From CAYWWM01 sp965198025 (lineage in GTDB: Bacteria; Acidobacteriota; Terriglobia; 2-12-FULL-54-10), in assembly GCA_965198025.1 (NCBI GenBank), contig OZ240237.1, forward strand, positions 1,612,001 to 1,676,000: a stretch of DNA of 64,000 nt. Reading direction: 5' to 3'. Each line of letters begins with the position of its first letter. Position 1 is the first letter of the stretch. Positions 33,770 to 42,684 of the stretch are shown in pieces. Below the pieces are notes generated by a model. That model saw only the letters and a program-made list of their open reading frames with translations. It was not told where the DNA came from and made no database searches. The position numbers were made by a program, and so were the translations under genes.

Positions 33770-34618
33770 CTAGTCGGAAAATTCTTCGGCGGGAGCAACT
33801 CCGAGAGCGCCCGGGGAGGTTTCGATGATGCGGGCGGCAGGGATGTCGGGGTCGTGATCGAAGACACAGATCCACTTCTCGCGCAGCGCACGGGGGAGAA
33901 TTTGGCGCTTGGTAGCGAGCGTTTCCACGGGATGGAGGTCAAAGGCGGCGATCCAGGCAAAGGAAACGTGGTGGGTGGTGGGGATCAGGTCCCCCAAGAA
34001 GGCGACGGTCTGGTCGCCCGCGCGGATCAGGACGCCCTGGGTGTAAAGCGAATGGCCGGGAAGGGGGAGGACCTGCACGCCGGGGGCGACGGTGTGCTCT
34101 CCAATGACGAGCTCCCAGCGAGGCTCGTCAACGGGAAGATAATCGTCGGGGCTGAAGCTGGCGCGATCGCGCTCGGAGTGGGAATGCTGGGCACGCTCCC
34201 ATTCGCCGCGCTGGGACCAATAGCGGGCGTTCGGGAAGGTGGGGACGAGGCGGCCGCCGTCGCGGACGGTATTCCAGCCGGCGTGGTCGAAGTGCAAGTG
34301 GCAGTTGACGACGTCGGTCACATCCTCGGGGCGGACGCCAAGACGAGCAAGTTCGTCGAGAAGTGTCACAGGCTGCTCGACGGTGTAGCGGTCCAGAAAT
34401 TTCTCCGATTGCTTGTTTCCCTGCCCCGAATCCACCAGGATGGTTCTGCCTCCAGTTTGAACGAGGAGGCACCGGACGGCGAGCCGGACGCGGTGCCTTG
34501 AGTCGGCCGGCATTCTCTTCTCCCAGACCACCCGCGGGACGATGCCGAACATGCCACCGCCGTCAAGGTGGAAGTGGCCGTCAAGAATGGGAGTGATTTT
34601 CAGGTCCTTGAATTTCAT
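33770..34618 (-). CDS. MBL-fold metallo-hydrolase
   Basis: 282 aa metallo-beta-lactamase-fold protein. The zinc motif HLHFDHAG lies near residues 106-113, with further metal ligands likely in LPLPGHSLYTQG and FLGDLIPTTHH. The N-terminal strand has ILDGHFHLDGGGMFGIVPRVVWEK, a pattern common in quorum-quenching-lactonase-like members, but the substrate is not readable from sequence. It stands alone on the minus strand. Confidence 0.82.
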   Translation of the reverse strand: MKFKDLKITPILDGHFHLDGGGMFGIVPRVVWEKRMPADSRHRVRLAVRCLLVQTGGRTILVDSGQGNKQSEKFLDRYTVEQPVTLLDELARLGVRPEDVTDVVNCHLHFDHAGWNTVRDGGRLVPTFPNARYWSQRGEWERAQHSHSERDRASFSPDDYLPVDEPRWELVIGEHTVAPGVQVLPLPGHSLYTQGVLIRAGDQTVAFLGDLIPTTHHVSFAWIAAFDLHPVETLATKRQILPRALREKWICVFDHDPDIPAARIIETSPGALGVAPAEEFSD

Positions 34619-34858
34619 GGGTGTCCCAAATTACTTTTCAACTCAATCTATACTGGTCCGCTTCTGGGAAGTCCATTGTCCGCGCTATCATTTCAATATC
34701 GCCCGTGCTCACCGCATCCGCTCAGCGCGCCAAATTTCGGGAACCGTGCTGTCGCTCCGCAGGCTAACGATACTCAAAAGAGGATGGCTCCCTCCGAAAT
34801 ATTGAACCAAGAGTTCTCCTATCCGTTCTCACAAATCTGCCACCCGCCGCCACCAGTG

Positions 34859-35161
34859 TCATCTCGTTTTCCGCGTCTTGGGCTCGGTCAGCTCGCGCAA
34901 TTGCTGGTAGGCGACTCGGAAGGTTCCGAGATGAATGGCGGGTAGGATTGCGAGCTCCTGCATGATGCGGGCCGAGTCTTCATTCAGCTCAATCCAATGG
35001 GAGCAGACCCTATCCTTGTGCAGGCGGAAACGCCAGGCCCGCCTAGCCCTAACACGGCGGACGTCAACCTGCAACTTAGGCAGATTCAAAGAATTGCGAA
35101 CAGCCAGGGCGAGAGCGGTCTCGGGTTTCACTTTGCGGCCGGAAGCTGCAGCTCGGGGCAT
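34859..35161 (-). CDS. Hypothetical protein
   Basis: 100 aa, Arg/Leu-rich, basic at both ends. I recognise no family. It follows the 153 aa gene by 3 bases on the same strand, which favours a real two-gene unit, but no Shine-Dalgarno is strong. The 240 bases downstream to 34619 hold nothing recognisable. Confidence 0.4.
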   Translation of the reverse strand: MPRAAASGRKVKPETALALAVRNSLNLPKLQVDVRRVRARRAWRFRLHKDRVCSHWIELNEDSARIMQELAILPAIHLGTFRVAYQQLRELTEPKTRKTR

Positions 35162-35164
35162 AGG

Positions 35165-35626
35165 TCACCGCTCCAGCGGTTCGGGTTTCTGGCGCATGGC
35201 CTCGAACCGCTTGCGAGTCTCAGCGAGGGCTCCTGGAGCGCGCTTGTCATACCACTGTTCGTGCTTCAGCGACAGAGATTCGAGGTTTCGCAAGAGTAAG
35301 GGATTCTTGCGGGCGGCACGCGTTTCGAGGGTTACGTTTTTGACGCGAATCCAGACAAGGAGGCCCTCTGGATTATTCTCGAAATATAGGTCCTCGTCCA
35401 GGAGGCCACGGTTGACAATGGAGGCAACCATGTCCCAGTAGCTGGTCACCATGCGGTAATAGGCGTTCTCCGGTGTGCCGGGAGGACAGACCATGCCAAA
35501 CTCCTCGAGATTTTCTGCCCAAAAGCTCCCGAGCAGCCACTCCCGTGCACGCCGCAGCCTTTCCTCGCGGCGAAGCTCGTAGGTCTGGAGCAGAATCTGT
35601 GCATTCATCGGGTCCAGGCGATCCAT
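35165..35626 (-). CDS. Hypothetical protein
   Basis: 153 aa, mostly helical by composition, with W-rich stretches (REWLLGSFWAENLEEF, VTSYWDMVASIVNRGLLDEDLYFENN). The YWD-x2-ASI-x2-RG-x-L-x3-LY pattern resembles DUF4760-like proteins of unknown role. No signal peptide or membrane segment. It precedes the 100 aa gene above. Confidence 0.6.
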   Translation of the reverse strand: MDRLDPMNAQILLQTYELRREERLRRAREWLLGSFWAENLEEFGMVCPPGTPENAYYRMVTSYWDMVASIVNRGLLDEDLYFENNPEGLLVWIRVKNVTLETRAARKNPLLLRNLESLSLKHEQWYDKRAPGALAETRKRFEAMRQKPEPLER

Positions 35627-35684
35627 GAAATTGTTCCTCTCCTTTTAGATTCCTGCAGTGGCCTCTCAGTCGGCGTGGTCCTAC

Positions 35685-36977
35685 TTAAGAGACCAGATGC
35701 CCCGCGGGAGTGATGCTCTCTGTGCCGCCGAGATAACCGCGCAGCACTTCCGGGATTAGGACACTGCCGTCTTCCCGCTGGTAATTCTCGACAATGGCCA
35801 TCCAGGTCCGTCCGGTGGGCAAGCCGCTGCCATTCAAAGTGTGTACGAACTCGGACTTCCCCTTCCCCCCGACGCGGAAGCGGATATTGGCGCGGCGCGC
35901 CTGAAAGCTCTCATAGTTCGTGCAGGAAGAGATTTCCCGATAAACACCCTGGCCAGAGAGCCAGACTTCGATGTCGTAAGTCTTGGCAGCGCCAAAGCCC
36001 AGGTCACCAGTGCAGAGGGCAACGACACGGTGAGGCAATCCGAGCTTCTGTAATAGGTTCTCGGCATGACCGGTCAGGTGCTCCAGGGCATCGTATGACA
36101 TCGAGGGATGGACGAACTTTACCATCTCGACTTTCTGAAACTGGTGGTGCCGCACAATGCCTCGCGTGTCCTTGCCGTAAGAGCCCGCTTCACTGCGGAA
36201 GCAGGGTGTGTAGGCAGCGAGGCTGACGGGCAAGTCGGAGGCGTCCAGAACCTCGTCACGGAAGAGGTTTGTGACCGGCACTTCTGCCGTGGGAGTCAGC
36301 CAGAAGTCAGTCCCTTGCAGACGAAACAGATCCTCAGCAAACTTAGGAAGCTGGCCCGTTCCGAACAAGCTGGCGGAATTGACGATCGCGGGCGGAAGCA
36401 CTTCGCGGTAGCCGTGCTCGCGAGTGTGCACGTCAAGCATGAAGTTGGCAAGTGCGCGCTCCAGCTTAGCACCCAAATCCCAATAAACAGCAAAGCGGGC
36501 ACCGGTAATCTTGGAGGCGCGGGCAAGGTCCAGGATGCCCAGCGCTTCGCCGATTTCCCAATGCGGCCGGGGCTCGAAGGCAAATGCTGGCGGCTCGCCC
36601 CAGCGCCGGACTTCCTGGTTCTCCTCGGCAGAGCGGCCGATGGGAACGCTCGAATGCGGGATGTTCGGGATACTGCTAAGGATTCGGCGCAGCTCATCGT
36701 CGAGGCCACGAGCCTCCTCGTCGAGGAGCTTGATTGCGTCGGAAAACTGGCGCATCTCCTGCCTACGGTCTGCCGCGTCGATGCCCTGCTTCTTGAGGCG
36801 GCCGATTTCTTCACTCGCCAAATTACGGCGATTTTTGAGGGCTTCGACCTCGGTCAGCAGTTTCCTGCGCCGGGTGTCGACGTCGCGAAAGTTATCGAGC
36901 GCTCCCGACATGCCGCGCTGTACGAGTTTCTGCTCGACCTGCTCGAAGTTTTGCCGGATAAATCCAAGATCCAACAT
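35685..36977 (-). CDS. serS: Serine--tRNA ligase
   Basis: 430 aa class II synthetase. An N-terminal coiled-coil arm (about residues 30-105, e.g. LLTEVEALKNRRNLASEEIGRLKKQG) reaches the tRNA-Ser long arm. Motif 2 (PCFRSEAGSYGKDTRGIVRHHQFQKVEMV) and motif 3 (GLPTGRTWMAIVENYQREDGSVLIPEVLRGYLGG) are intact. A hairpin lies in its leader at 37004-37037. Confidence 0.95.
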   Translation of the reverse strand: MLDLGFIRQNFEQVEQKLVQRGMSGALDNFRDVDTRRRKLLTEVEALKNRRNLASEEIGRLKKQGIDAADRRQEMRQFSDAIKLLDEEARGLDDELRRILSSIPNIPHSSVPIGRSAEENQEVRRWGEPPAFAFEPRPHWEIGEALGILDLARASKITGARFAVYWDLGAKLERALANFMLDVHTREHGYREVLPPAIVNSASLFGTGQLPKFAEDLFRLQGTDFWLTPTAEVPVTNLFRDEVLDASDLPVSLAAYTPCFRSEAGSYGKDTRGIVRHHQFQKVEMVKFVHPSMSYDALEHLTGHAENLLQKLGLPHRVVALCTGDLGFGAAKTYDIEVWLSGQGVYREISSCTNYESFQARRANIRFRVGGKGKSEFVHTLNGSGLPTGRTWMAIVENYQREDGSVLIPEVLRGYLGGTESITPAGHLVS

Positions 36978-37003
36978 GGAGTTTCCCCGCCGGAATCCAC
37001 CCT

Positions 37004-37037
37004 ACTTCCGAATCCCGGTTCCTGGAGAATCGGAAGT
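37004..37037 (-). other. Hairpin in the serS 5' leader
   Basis: Perfect 8 bp inverted repeat ACTTCCGA (37004-37011) / TCGGAAGT (37030-37037), 27 bases upstream of the serS ATG. It could mask or shape the ribosome site. The rest of 36978-37390 has no gene; the promoter below lies in it. Confidence 0.45.
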
Positions 37038-37245
37038 AAGTACTTTATACCATTCAAGTGGTAAATCCGAATCGGATGCGCAAAAGAGGCACGGCAAGGG
37101 CCATACCGCTGTATTCGATACCGACCGCTTAACGGACCCCCATCAGTTTGACTTAACAATTTGATTACAAAGCAGATGCCATGTTTCTGTGGCAGGAACA
37201 ACCGGTTTGGACTGTGGGGAGAATTCTGCATCTCTAATGAAACTG

Positions 37246-37274
37246 TTTACTTGCAGGCTGACTTAGGATATAAT
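37246..37274 (+). promoter_or_regulatory. Sigma-70-type promoter
   Basis: -35 TTTACT (37246-37251), 17-base spacer, perfect -10 TATAAT (37269-37274). It faces the small basic protein gene at 37391 and, beyond it, the ferredoxin gene. Confidence 0.6.
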
Positions 37275-37390
37275 AGGGCGGTTTACGATGGTAAAGTGGG
37301 GATTGGCTCGGGGCGTGAGCAGTTTTCCCGGTTCGAGCCGGAAGTGGAAGTAAAATAACGAGTTCAGCAAGGGAACCCAACGGAGAAACG

Positions 37391-37666
37391 ATGCCGGTAG
37401 CGGTACGGAACAAAAAGCGTGGGGCCGGAAGGCGGGCCAAGCCCCGGAAACGAAAACTTCCTGGGATGTCCTTGCACGGTCACGGCGTAGCCGTGTCAGT
37501 GGATGAGCGCGTGGAAGATTTGTTGCGGCGGTATCCGGCACTCTGTTCTTCATTGGGAGCAGGGCTTCTGGACAACCGGAAGCGGATTCGTGATTTTCCC
37601 TCGTCAGAGCAGGAGCGGATCCTCCGCATGGTCTTTGCCTTGAAGAAGGCTGCCAGCAGAGCGTGA
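37391..37666 (+). CDS. Small basic hypothetical protein
   Basis: 91 aa, starting ATG with GGAGA five bases upstream. The first 25 residues are very basic (NKKRGAGRRAKPRKRK), the rest is helical (VDERVEDLLRRYPALCSSLGAGLLDN, then FPSSEQERILRMVFALKKAA). No family recognised. A good promoter upstream and the following ferredoxin gene 79 bases away suggest a real gene in the same transcript. Confidence 0.55.
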   Translation: MPVAVRNKKRGAGRRAKPRKRKLPGMSLHGHGVAVSVDERVEDLLRRYPALCSSLGAGLLDNRKRIRDFPSSEQERILRMVFALKKAASRA

Positions 37667-37745
37667 CGGATAGAGAACGGCGAGGCCGGTAACAAGCAAC
37701 TCCAAAGAACAACCAGATCGAATCACCGAGGATTAAAGGATTCCG

Positions 37746-38009
37746 ATGGCATACATAATTGCAGAACCTTGTATTGGAACGAAGGACACGGCCTGCGTGG
37801 ACGCCTGTCCCGTGGATTGCATTCATCCGAAAAAGGATGAGGAGGGCTATGAAGGCGCCAACCAGCTCTACATTGACCCGGTTGAGTGCATCGACTGCGG
37901 GGCGTGCGTGCCAGTGTGCCCGGTGACGGCGATCTTTGCTCAAGACGAACTCCCCGAAAAGTGGGAAGAATACGTTAAGATCAACTCGGACTATTACGGG
38001 CGGGAGTAG
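37746..38009 (+). CDS. fdxA: 7Fe-type ferredoxin
   Basis: 87 aa electron carrier. Cluster ligands: C9, C17, C21, C25 (a CX7CX3CX3C set typical of FdxA-type proteins with one [3Fe-4S] or modified cluster) and C48-C51-C54-C58 (CIDCGACVPVCPV, [4Fe-4S]). Text AYIIAEPCIGTKDTACVDACPVDCIHP is near consensus. It is too short to be NuoI, and its sequence does not match NuoI. Confidence 0.92.
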   Translation: MAYIIAEPCIGTKDTACVDACPVDCIHPKKDEEGYEGANQLYIDPVECIDCGACVPVCPVTAIFAQDELPEKWEEYVKINSDYYGRE

Positions 38010-38122
38010 CTCGTCCTCCGTGGATTGATCAGAAGGGAACAGGCAACGGCAGCAGAGCCGGAGAGCAATCCAAGCGGTATTGTCTCTTGCTGCTCTTTTC
38101 CGCCCGACTCCGAGAGCATCCA

Positions 38123-38560
38123 ATGCCCGTAAAGCGAATTGCTCCCGACGAAGCAAAGAGTCTGCTCGACTCCGGGGAGGGCTACGTTTACCTGGACGTA
38201 CGGACGGTGAGCGAGTTCGACGCAGGGCATGTGCCGGGAGCCAAGAATGTTCCGTTCCTGGATATCGACCCCGCGCGGGGCGGAATGGCCCCGAATCCGC
38301 AGTTTGTAGAGATCGTGGCCAAGAATTTCCCGAAAGACGCGAAGATCATCTGCGGGTGCCAGCGTGGAGGAAGGTCTTACAAGGCTGCTGCGGTATTGCT
38401 GGCTTCCGGGTTCACGAACGTGGTAGACATGCGCGGGGGCTATGGCGGCGAAATGGACAACTGCGGGTGCATCACCTTCCCCGGCTGGGCGCCACGCGGG
38501 CTGCCTACGTCGGCTGCAAGCAAGCCCGAAGACCAGTACGATTCCCTCAAGAGCAAATAA
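38123..38560 (+). CDS. Rhodanese-like sulfurtransferase
   Basis: 145 aa single rhodanese domain. YVYLDVRTVSEFDAGHVPGAKNVPF is the N-terminal signature; the active-site loop CQRGGRS holds the catalytic Cys that takes sulfane sulfur. GCITFPGWAPRGLP near the end is seen in small rhodaneses. ATG 38123 is preferred over an upstream in-frame codon since it begins the conserved fold. Confidence 0.85.
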   Translation: MPVKRIAPDEAKSLLDSGEGYVYLDVRTVSEFDAGHVPGAKNVPFLDIDPARGGMAPNPQFVEIVAKNFPKDAKIICGCQRGGRSYKAAAVLLASGFTNVVDMRGGYGGEMDNCGCITFPGWAPRGLPTSAASKPEDQYDSLKSK

Positions 38561-38587
38561 GCCAGCGAATCCGGCGCGCCGTCCAGA

Positions 38588-39322
38588 CTAACGGGCGCGG
38601 CTCCGATGTAGATAATACTCCCACGGCCGTAGAATCGCTTCATACTCACGGGTGGAGAGTTTGGCGAATTCTCCGGAAAACTCGTTGCCCTCGATCCAGA
38701 CCGGCTCACCGATGGCCAAGGCACGCCACTGCATCTCTGCCGTAGTTTCCAGAAGAATTGAGTTGACGACGACTTCCTCGATGCCGACACCGACTGTTAA
38801 CTGGCCATTTCCACGCAGTAGCAGCGCCCTTGCTGAGCCGAGAGCAGCCACCATGCGGCGCCCAATTGCCGGTGAAGAGATCAACTCCGGGGTGTCAAAC
38901 AATGGGACTTCCGGGCCCACCGGGACTGCCAATTCATGAACGGGGCGCAGCGTGCGGCGCAGGACGCTCAGGACGTTGGCAAACATTCCATGGAAGCGGC
39001 TGATAGCTTGTACCTCCGGGCGGGCGCGGTAGACTTCGGTGTGCAGGAATACCTCCAGCGGAAGTTGCATCGTGGATGCTACCCGCTTGCTGAGTTTGGC
39101 GGTTGCTCTTCGGTCAGCGACTGGTTTTCCATACAGATCCATGCGCAGGACCTCGTGCGGCGAGCGCAGGAGGCCGGGGCCCTTGCGCGGGGTGATGAAG
39201 ATCGTACGGCCGTCATCGGAGCGCGCGCTGACGTGGCCGTAGGCGTGCAGCAAGCGGTTGTGATCGAGAATGCGGCAGGCTTCCAGCAGCGTTTTTCGAA
39301 GCCGGGCATCAGCAAGGGGCAT
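38588..39322 (-). CDS. Class II aldolase/adducin family protein
   Basis: 244 aa zinc-dependent aldolase-like protein. LLEACRILDHNRLLHAYGHVSARS and FITPRKGPGLLRSPHEVLRMDLYG are family text; HTEVYRARPEVQAISRFHGMFANVLS supplies one metal His-x region. The substrate may be a sugar phosphate or a related keto acid; nothing nearby decides. ATG 39322 begins the conserved helix. Confidence 0.8.
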   Translation of the reverse strand: MPLADARLRKTLLEACRILDHNRLLHAYGHVSARSDDGRTIFITPRKGPGLLRSPHEVLRMDLYGKPVADRRATAKLSKRVASTMQLPLEVFLHTEVYRARPEVQAISRFHGMFANVLSVLRRTLRPVHELAVPVGPEVPLFDTPELISSPAIGRRMVAALGSARALLLRGNGQLTVGVGIEEVVVNSILLETTAEMQWRALAIGEPVWIEGNEFSGEFAKLSTREYEAILRPWEYYLHRSRAR

Positions 39323-39604
39323 GGCTCTACTCCTGCAAGGGGTTGAGATGAAAGAAACCACACCACTCTACTGGCCGGTTCCGACAGCGTCAATGGGAGC
39401 GCCGGTAGGTTCTGGCGTCTATCGAACTGGGCGATCTTCAGAGGAGCTTGAACACGAATCAGCAATCGAACTCTTTTTTGGAGTCCCTTTTAGCCAAACG
39501 CAATCTATAATAGAGAACTGAGCGAAGGCGATGCTGTGCCCGATGCGGAGGGGCGCGGCCAGGAACCGTTTGCAAGGAAGTTCAGCAAAGAGGATAATTT
39601 TCGG

Positions 39605-40327
39605 ATGCAAAGTGTCTCGCTGATCGCTGCCTTTACAGCCGGTCTGATTTCGTTCCTTTCGCCGTGTGTCCTGCCGCTCGTTCCGGGATACATTTCGATG
39701 ATCTCGGGAACGAGCGTCGACAAGCTGCAGACGAGCAACGATGACGATGTGCTGCGGAGGGTGCTGTTTCATTCGCTGCTGTTTATTCTCGGTTTCTCCG
39801 TAGTTTTCATCAGTCTGGGAGCCTCGGCCAGCTGGATTGGGCAGGCTCTGCTGTCGCGGATGACGATCCTGTACAAAGTGGCAGGCGTCATTATCATCAT
39901 TTTCGGGCTGCACTTGACGGGAATCCTGAAGATTGGGTTGCTCTACCGGGACGCACGGTTCCATTCGGCCGGAAGGCCGGCCTCGGCGACTGGTGCTTTT
40001 CTGATCGGGCTGGCGTTCGCATTTGGCTGGACACCTTGCATCGGGCCGATTCTGGCCGTCATCTTGGGACTGGCGGCAAGCCAAGAATCGGTCGGGCAAG
40101 GGATTTTCCTGCTGGCAACGTATTCTGCCGGACTGGCGGTGCCGTTTCTGCTGACCAGCCTGGGCGTCAACCGCTTCTTGAGATTCTACCAACGCTTCCG
40201 GTCGCACCTGCACCAGGTAGAAGTGTTCTCCGGAATTATTCTGATCGTGCTCGGAGCGATGATCTTCAGCAACCAGTTTACACGACTGGCAGGCTATCTC
40301 TCGTTTCTGAACCGCTTTGCTCTGTAG
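39605..40327 (+). CDS. ccdA: Cytochrome c biogenesis protein CcdA
   Basis: 240 aa membrane protein with about six helices that passes reductant from cytoplasmic thioredoxin to periplasmic thiol proteins. The two redox motifs are FLSPCVLPLVPGYISMISG (C21) and AFGWTPCIGPILAVILG. An upstream in-frame GTG at 39536 would add 23 hydrophilic residues, so I prefer ATG 39605. The next gene is a TlpA-like thioredoxin, its natural partner. Confidence 0.92.
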   Translation: MQSVSLIAAFTAGLISFLSPCVLPLVPGYISMISGTSVDKLQTSNDDDVLRRVLFHSLLFILGFSVVFISLGASASWIGQALLSRMTILYKVAGVIIIIFGLHLTGILKIGLLYRDARFHSAGRPASATGAFLIGLAFAFGWTPCIGPILAVILGLAASQESVGQGIFLLATYSAGLAVPFLLTSLGVNRFLRFYQRFRSHLHQVEVFSGIILIVLGAMIFSNQFTRLAGYLSFLNRFAL

Positions 40328-40381
40328 AGAGCGGTCGAGTGCCGCCTTGAGCAGCAATGCGGCGCAGACAAGGAGGACAAA

Positions 40382-40984
40382 TTGGAACGCAAGATTTTGC
40401 TGATCGGGTTGGCTCTTACGGTAGGCGCCGTAGGGATGTTCTTGTACGAGCGGAACCGTGGTCCGGTCGCGGTAGGGCAAGAGAATCCGGGTGCGCTCGT
40501 GCCGAAGCCGACACCGTCGATTCGCGGCGAGGAGGCACCGGAGTTCGAACTGCCGGACGTGAACGGGGACATGATCCACCTGAGCGACTTCCGTGGAAAA
40601 GTGGTGCTGGTGAACTTCTGGGCGACTTGGTGTGCTCCGTGCGAGATCGAGACCCCGTGGTTTGTGGAGTTCGACGGAGAATACCGCGAAGACGGCTTGC
40701 AAATCGTCGGTATCTCCCTCGATGAAGAAGGTGTTGAACCGGTCAAGGAATTCATGGAGAAGTACGAGATCGAGTACACGATCGTCATGGGTGACGAAGA
40801 TACGGCGCAGAACTTCGGCGGTGTGATTGGACTTCCGACTTCCTTCATCGTGGATCAGGAAGGAAGGTTCTATTCCATGCACCGCGGACTGGTGAGCAAA
40901 GACCTCTACGTAGAAGAAATCGAGGAGCTCCTGGGAATCGCTAGTGTGGAAGGCGAAGCGGAGCCAGCGAGCTGGAGCCGGTAG
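40382..40984 (+). CDS. TlpA/ResA-like thiol-disulfide oxidoreductase
   Basis: 200 aa membrane-anchored periplasmic thioredoxin. An N-terminal anchor (residues 5-22), then EAPEFELPDVNGDMIHLSDFRGKVVLVNFWATWCAPC with active-site C84-A-P-C87, and GVIGLPTSFIVDQEG with the cis-Pro. It likely reduces the CXXCH cysteines of apocytochrome c using electrons from CcdA. It starts with TTG at 40382; the Shine-Dalgarno AAGGAGG (40370-40376) at five bases fixes this. Confidence 0.9.
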   Translation: MERKILLIGLALTVGAVGMFLYERNRGPVAVGQENPGALVPKPTPSIRGEEAPEFELPDVNGDMIHLSDFRGKVVLVNFWATWCAPCEIETPWFVEFDGEYREDGLQIVGISLDEEGVEPVKEFMEKYEIEYTIVMGDEDTAQNFGGVIGLPTSFIVDQEGRFYSMHRGLVSKDLYVEEIEELLGIASVEGEAEPASWSR

Positions 40985-41007
40985 AATACCTCGCTTTAGG
41001 AAAGCAC

Positions 41008-42471
41008 CTAACCTACCTCTGTCTTCCGGGGCGCGGGAGGCGCGGCTTGGACGAGCTTCAGGGCGCGTCGGAGCTTGGCGCGGCAGAGGTCCCGTCCGAG
41101 AATTTCCATCGAATCGAACAGGGGCGTCGAAGACGGCGTGCCCGCAATTGCCACATAAAACGGGCGGAGCAGATCGCGCAGCTTGAGTTGCAGATCGTCC
41201 GAGGCTTGCTTGAAAAGCGCGGCAATCGAGTCTTTGTTCCAGTCCGTCAACTCGTCCAGTGTGGCGAGGACCCGGGCAAACGCCTTGGCGATGGTGGGGG
41301 GAGAGAGCTTCTTGTCCCTGAAACTCTCGAGAGAAAGGTTCAAATCGCCGGAAAGAAGGAAAGCGCTTAGAGGAACCACATCACTCAAGAGCAATACCCG
41401 GGGCTTGATCAGCGGGACGATAGGAAGCAGAAACTCTCGGTTCAGCGCCCAAGCCGCCATGCGGTCGGCAAATTCCTCATCGGTCAAGTTCTCGCGCAGC
41501 CAGCGCCCGTTTAGCCAAGCCAGTTTCTTGGTGTCAAAGACGGGCCCGCCGAGCGAGATGTTCTTGAGGTCGAACTGCTCCACCATCGCATCGAGCGTGA
41601 ACTTCTCTTCCCCCTCGGCAATCGACAAGCCCATCAGACCGAGATAGTTGGCCAAGGCTTCGGGCAGGCACCCGATGCGGCGGTAGTAGTTGAGGCTCGT
41701 AGGGTTACGGCGCTTGCTCAGTTTGCTCTTATCGGGATTTCGCAGCAAAGGCTGATGGCACAGCACGGGAGCTGTCCAGCCGAAGTATCGGTAGAGCAGC
41801 AGATGCTTGGGGGCCGAATTGATCCACTCTTCGCCGCGGATGACGTGAGTGATTTCCATCAAGTGGTCGTCGACGACGTTGGCGAGATGATACGTCGGCA
41901 TGCCATCCCGCTTGAGCAGAACCTGCATGTCCACCGTCTCCCAAGCGATCTCGATGGAGCCGCGCAACAGGTCCGTGACGACGCAGGTTCCCTCGCGCGG
42001 AACCTTCAGACGGACAACGAAGGGGGTGGAGGCAGCAAGCAGCTTCTCAACCTCTGCGGAAGAAAGAGTCATGCAGCGGCCGTCGTAGCCGGACCGCAAT
42101 CCCGAGCGCTGTTGCTCGGAGCGTAACTGTTCGAGGCGTTCCGGGGTGCAGAAACAGTGGAAGGCATGGCCCTGGTCGAGCAATTGGCCGGCGTACTTGC
42201 GATAGATCTCGCCGCGCAGACTCTGCTGGTAGGGAGCATGCGGGCCGCCGACGTCAGGACCTTCGTCCCAGGAAAGGCCGAGCCAGCGGAGCGAATCCAG
42301 AATGGCTGCTTGCGACTTCGGATTGCTGCGCGCCTGGTCGGTGTCTTCGATGCGAAGAATGAATTGGCCGCCGGCTTTGCGTGCAAAGCAGTAGTTGAAG
42401 AGCGCCGTATAGGCGGTTCCGACGTGCGGGTCGCCAGTCGGAGAGGGGGCGACGCGAGTGCGGACGGTCAA
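41008..42471 (-). CDS. gltX: Glutamate--tRNA ligase
   Basis: 487 aa class I synthetase. TVRTRVAPSPTGDPHVGTAYTALFN has the HIGH-type motif, KSKLSKRRNPTSL the KMSKS-type loop, and FCFCTPERLEQLR the zinc/Cys area in reduced form. A TTG at 42471 is preferred as start: it begins the family text and lies 8 bases after AAGGAG. The alternative is ATG 42510, which adds 13 residues and has no ribosome site. The frame is open far upstream, antisense to secY; that is not coding. Confidence 0.93.
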   Translation of the reverse strand: MTVRTRVAPSPTGDPHVGTAYTALFNYCFARKAGGQFILRIEDTDQARSNPKSQAAILDSLRWLGLSWDEGPDVGGPHAPYQQSLRGEIYRKYAGQLLDQGHAFHCFCTPERLEQLRSEQQRSGLRSGYDGRCMTLSSAEVEKLLAASTPFVVRLKVPREGTCVVTDLLRGSIEIAWETVDMQVLLKRDGMPTYHLANVVDDHLMEITHVIRGEEWINSAPKHLLLYRYFGWTAPVLCHQPLLRNPDKSKLSKRRNPTSLNYYRRIGCLPEALANYLGLMGLSIAEGEEKFTLDAMVEQFDLKNISLGGPVFDTKKLAWLNGRWLRENLTDEEFADRMAAWALNREFLLPIVPLIKPRVLLLSDVVPLSAFLLSGDLNLSLESFRDKKLSPPTIAKAFARVLATLDELTDWNKDSIAALFKQASDDLQLKLRDLLRPFYVAIAGTPSSTPLFDSMEILGRDLCRAKLRRALKLVQAAPPAPRKTEVG

Positions 42472-42503
42472 ATGAGAAACTCCTTCGGATAAACTTCCTT
42501 CGC

Positions 42504-42519
42504 CGTCCATCGATGGACG
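42504..42519. repeat. 16 bp perfect palindrome
   Basis: CGTCCATCGATGGACG, a perfect inverted repeat in the leader between the gltX start and its -10 element (minus-strand TATAAT at 42552-42547). It could bind a dimeric regulator or be chance. Confidence 0.4.
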
Positions 42520-42629
42520 AGGGCCAGGGATGATGGGCGGAAAACGATTATAGCGCATGCAGGAGCCCGACCCGGAAAACGGCAGAGAGGACAGAAGCAG
42601 GCACCCTGATTGAACCTTTCGGGTGCATC

Positions 42630-42658
42630 TTGGCAATTGGGTCCGGGTCGAATATACT
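42630..42658 (+). promoter_or_regulatory. secY promoter, sigma-70 type
   Basis: -35 TTGGCA (42630-42635), 17-base spacer, -10 TATACT (42653-42658), each 5 of 6 to consensus. Transcription would start near 42665, about 20 bases before the secY GTG. Confidence 0.75.
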
Positions 42659-42684
42659 GAGAGTTGCCGGACGGAGGAGTGTGC

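Noticed and set aside
37746..38009. Ferredoxin considered as the missing NuoI
   Set aside because: NuoI is about twice as long and has two CX2CX2CX3CP sets; this 87 aa protein has the CX7CX3CX3C set of FdxA-type ferredoxins.
39419..40882. 487-codon minus-strand open frame opposite ccdA and the TlpA-like gene
   Set aside because: The plus strand carries two clear, paired families with intact CxxC-type motifs; the opposite frame is low in hydrophobic residues and shows no family text.
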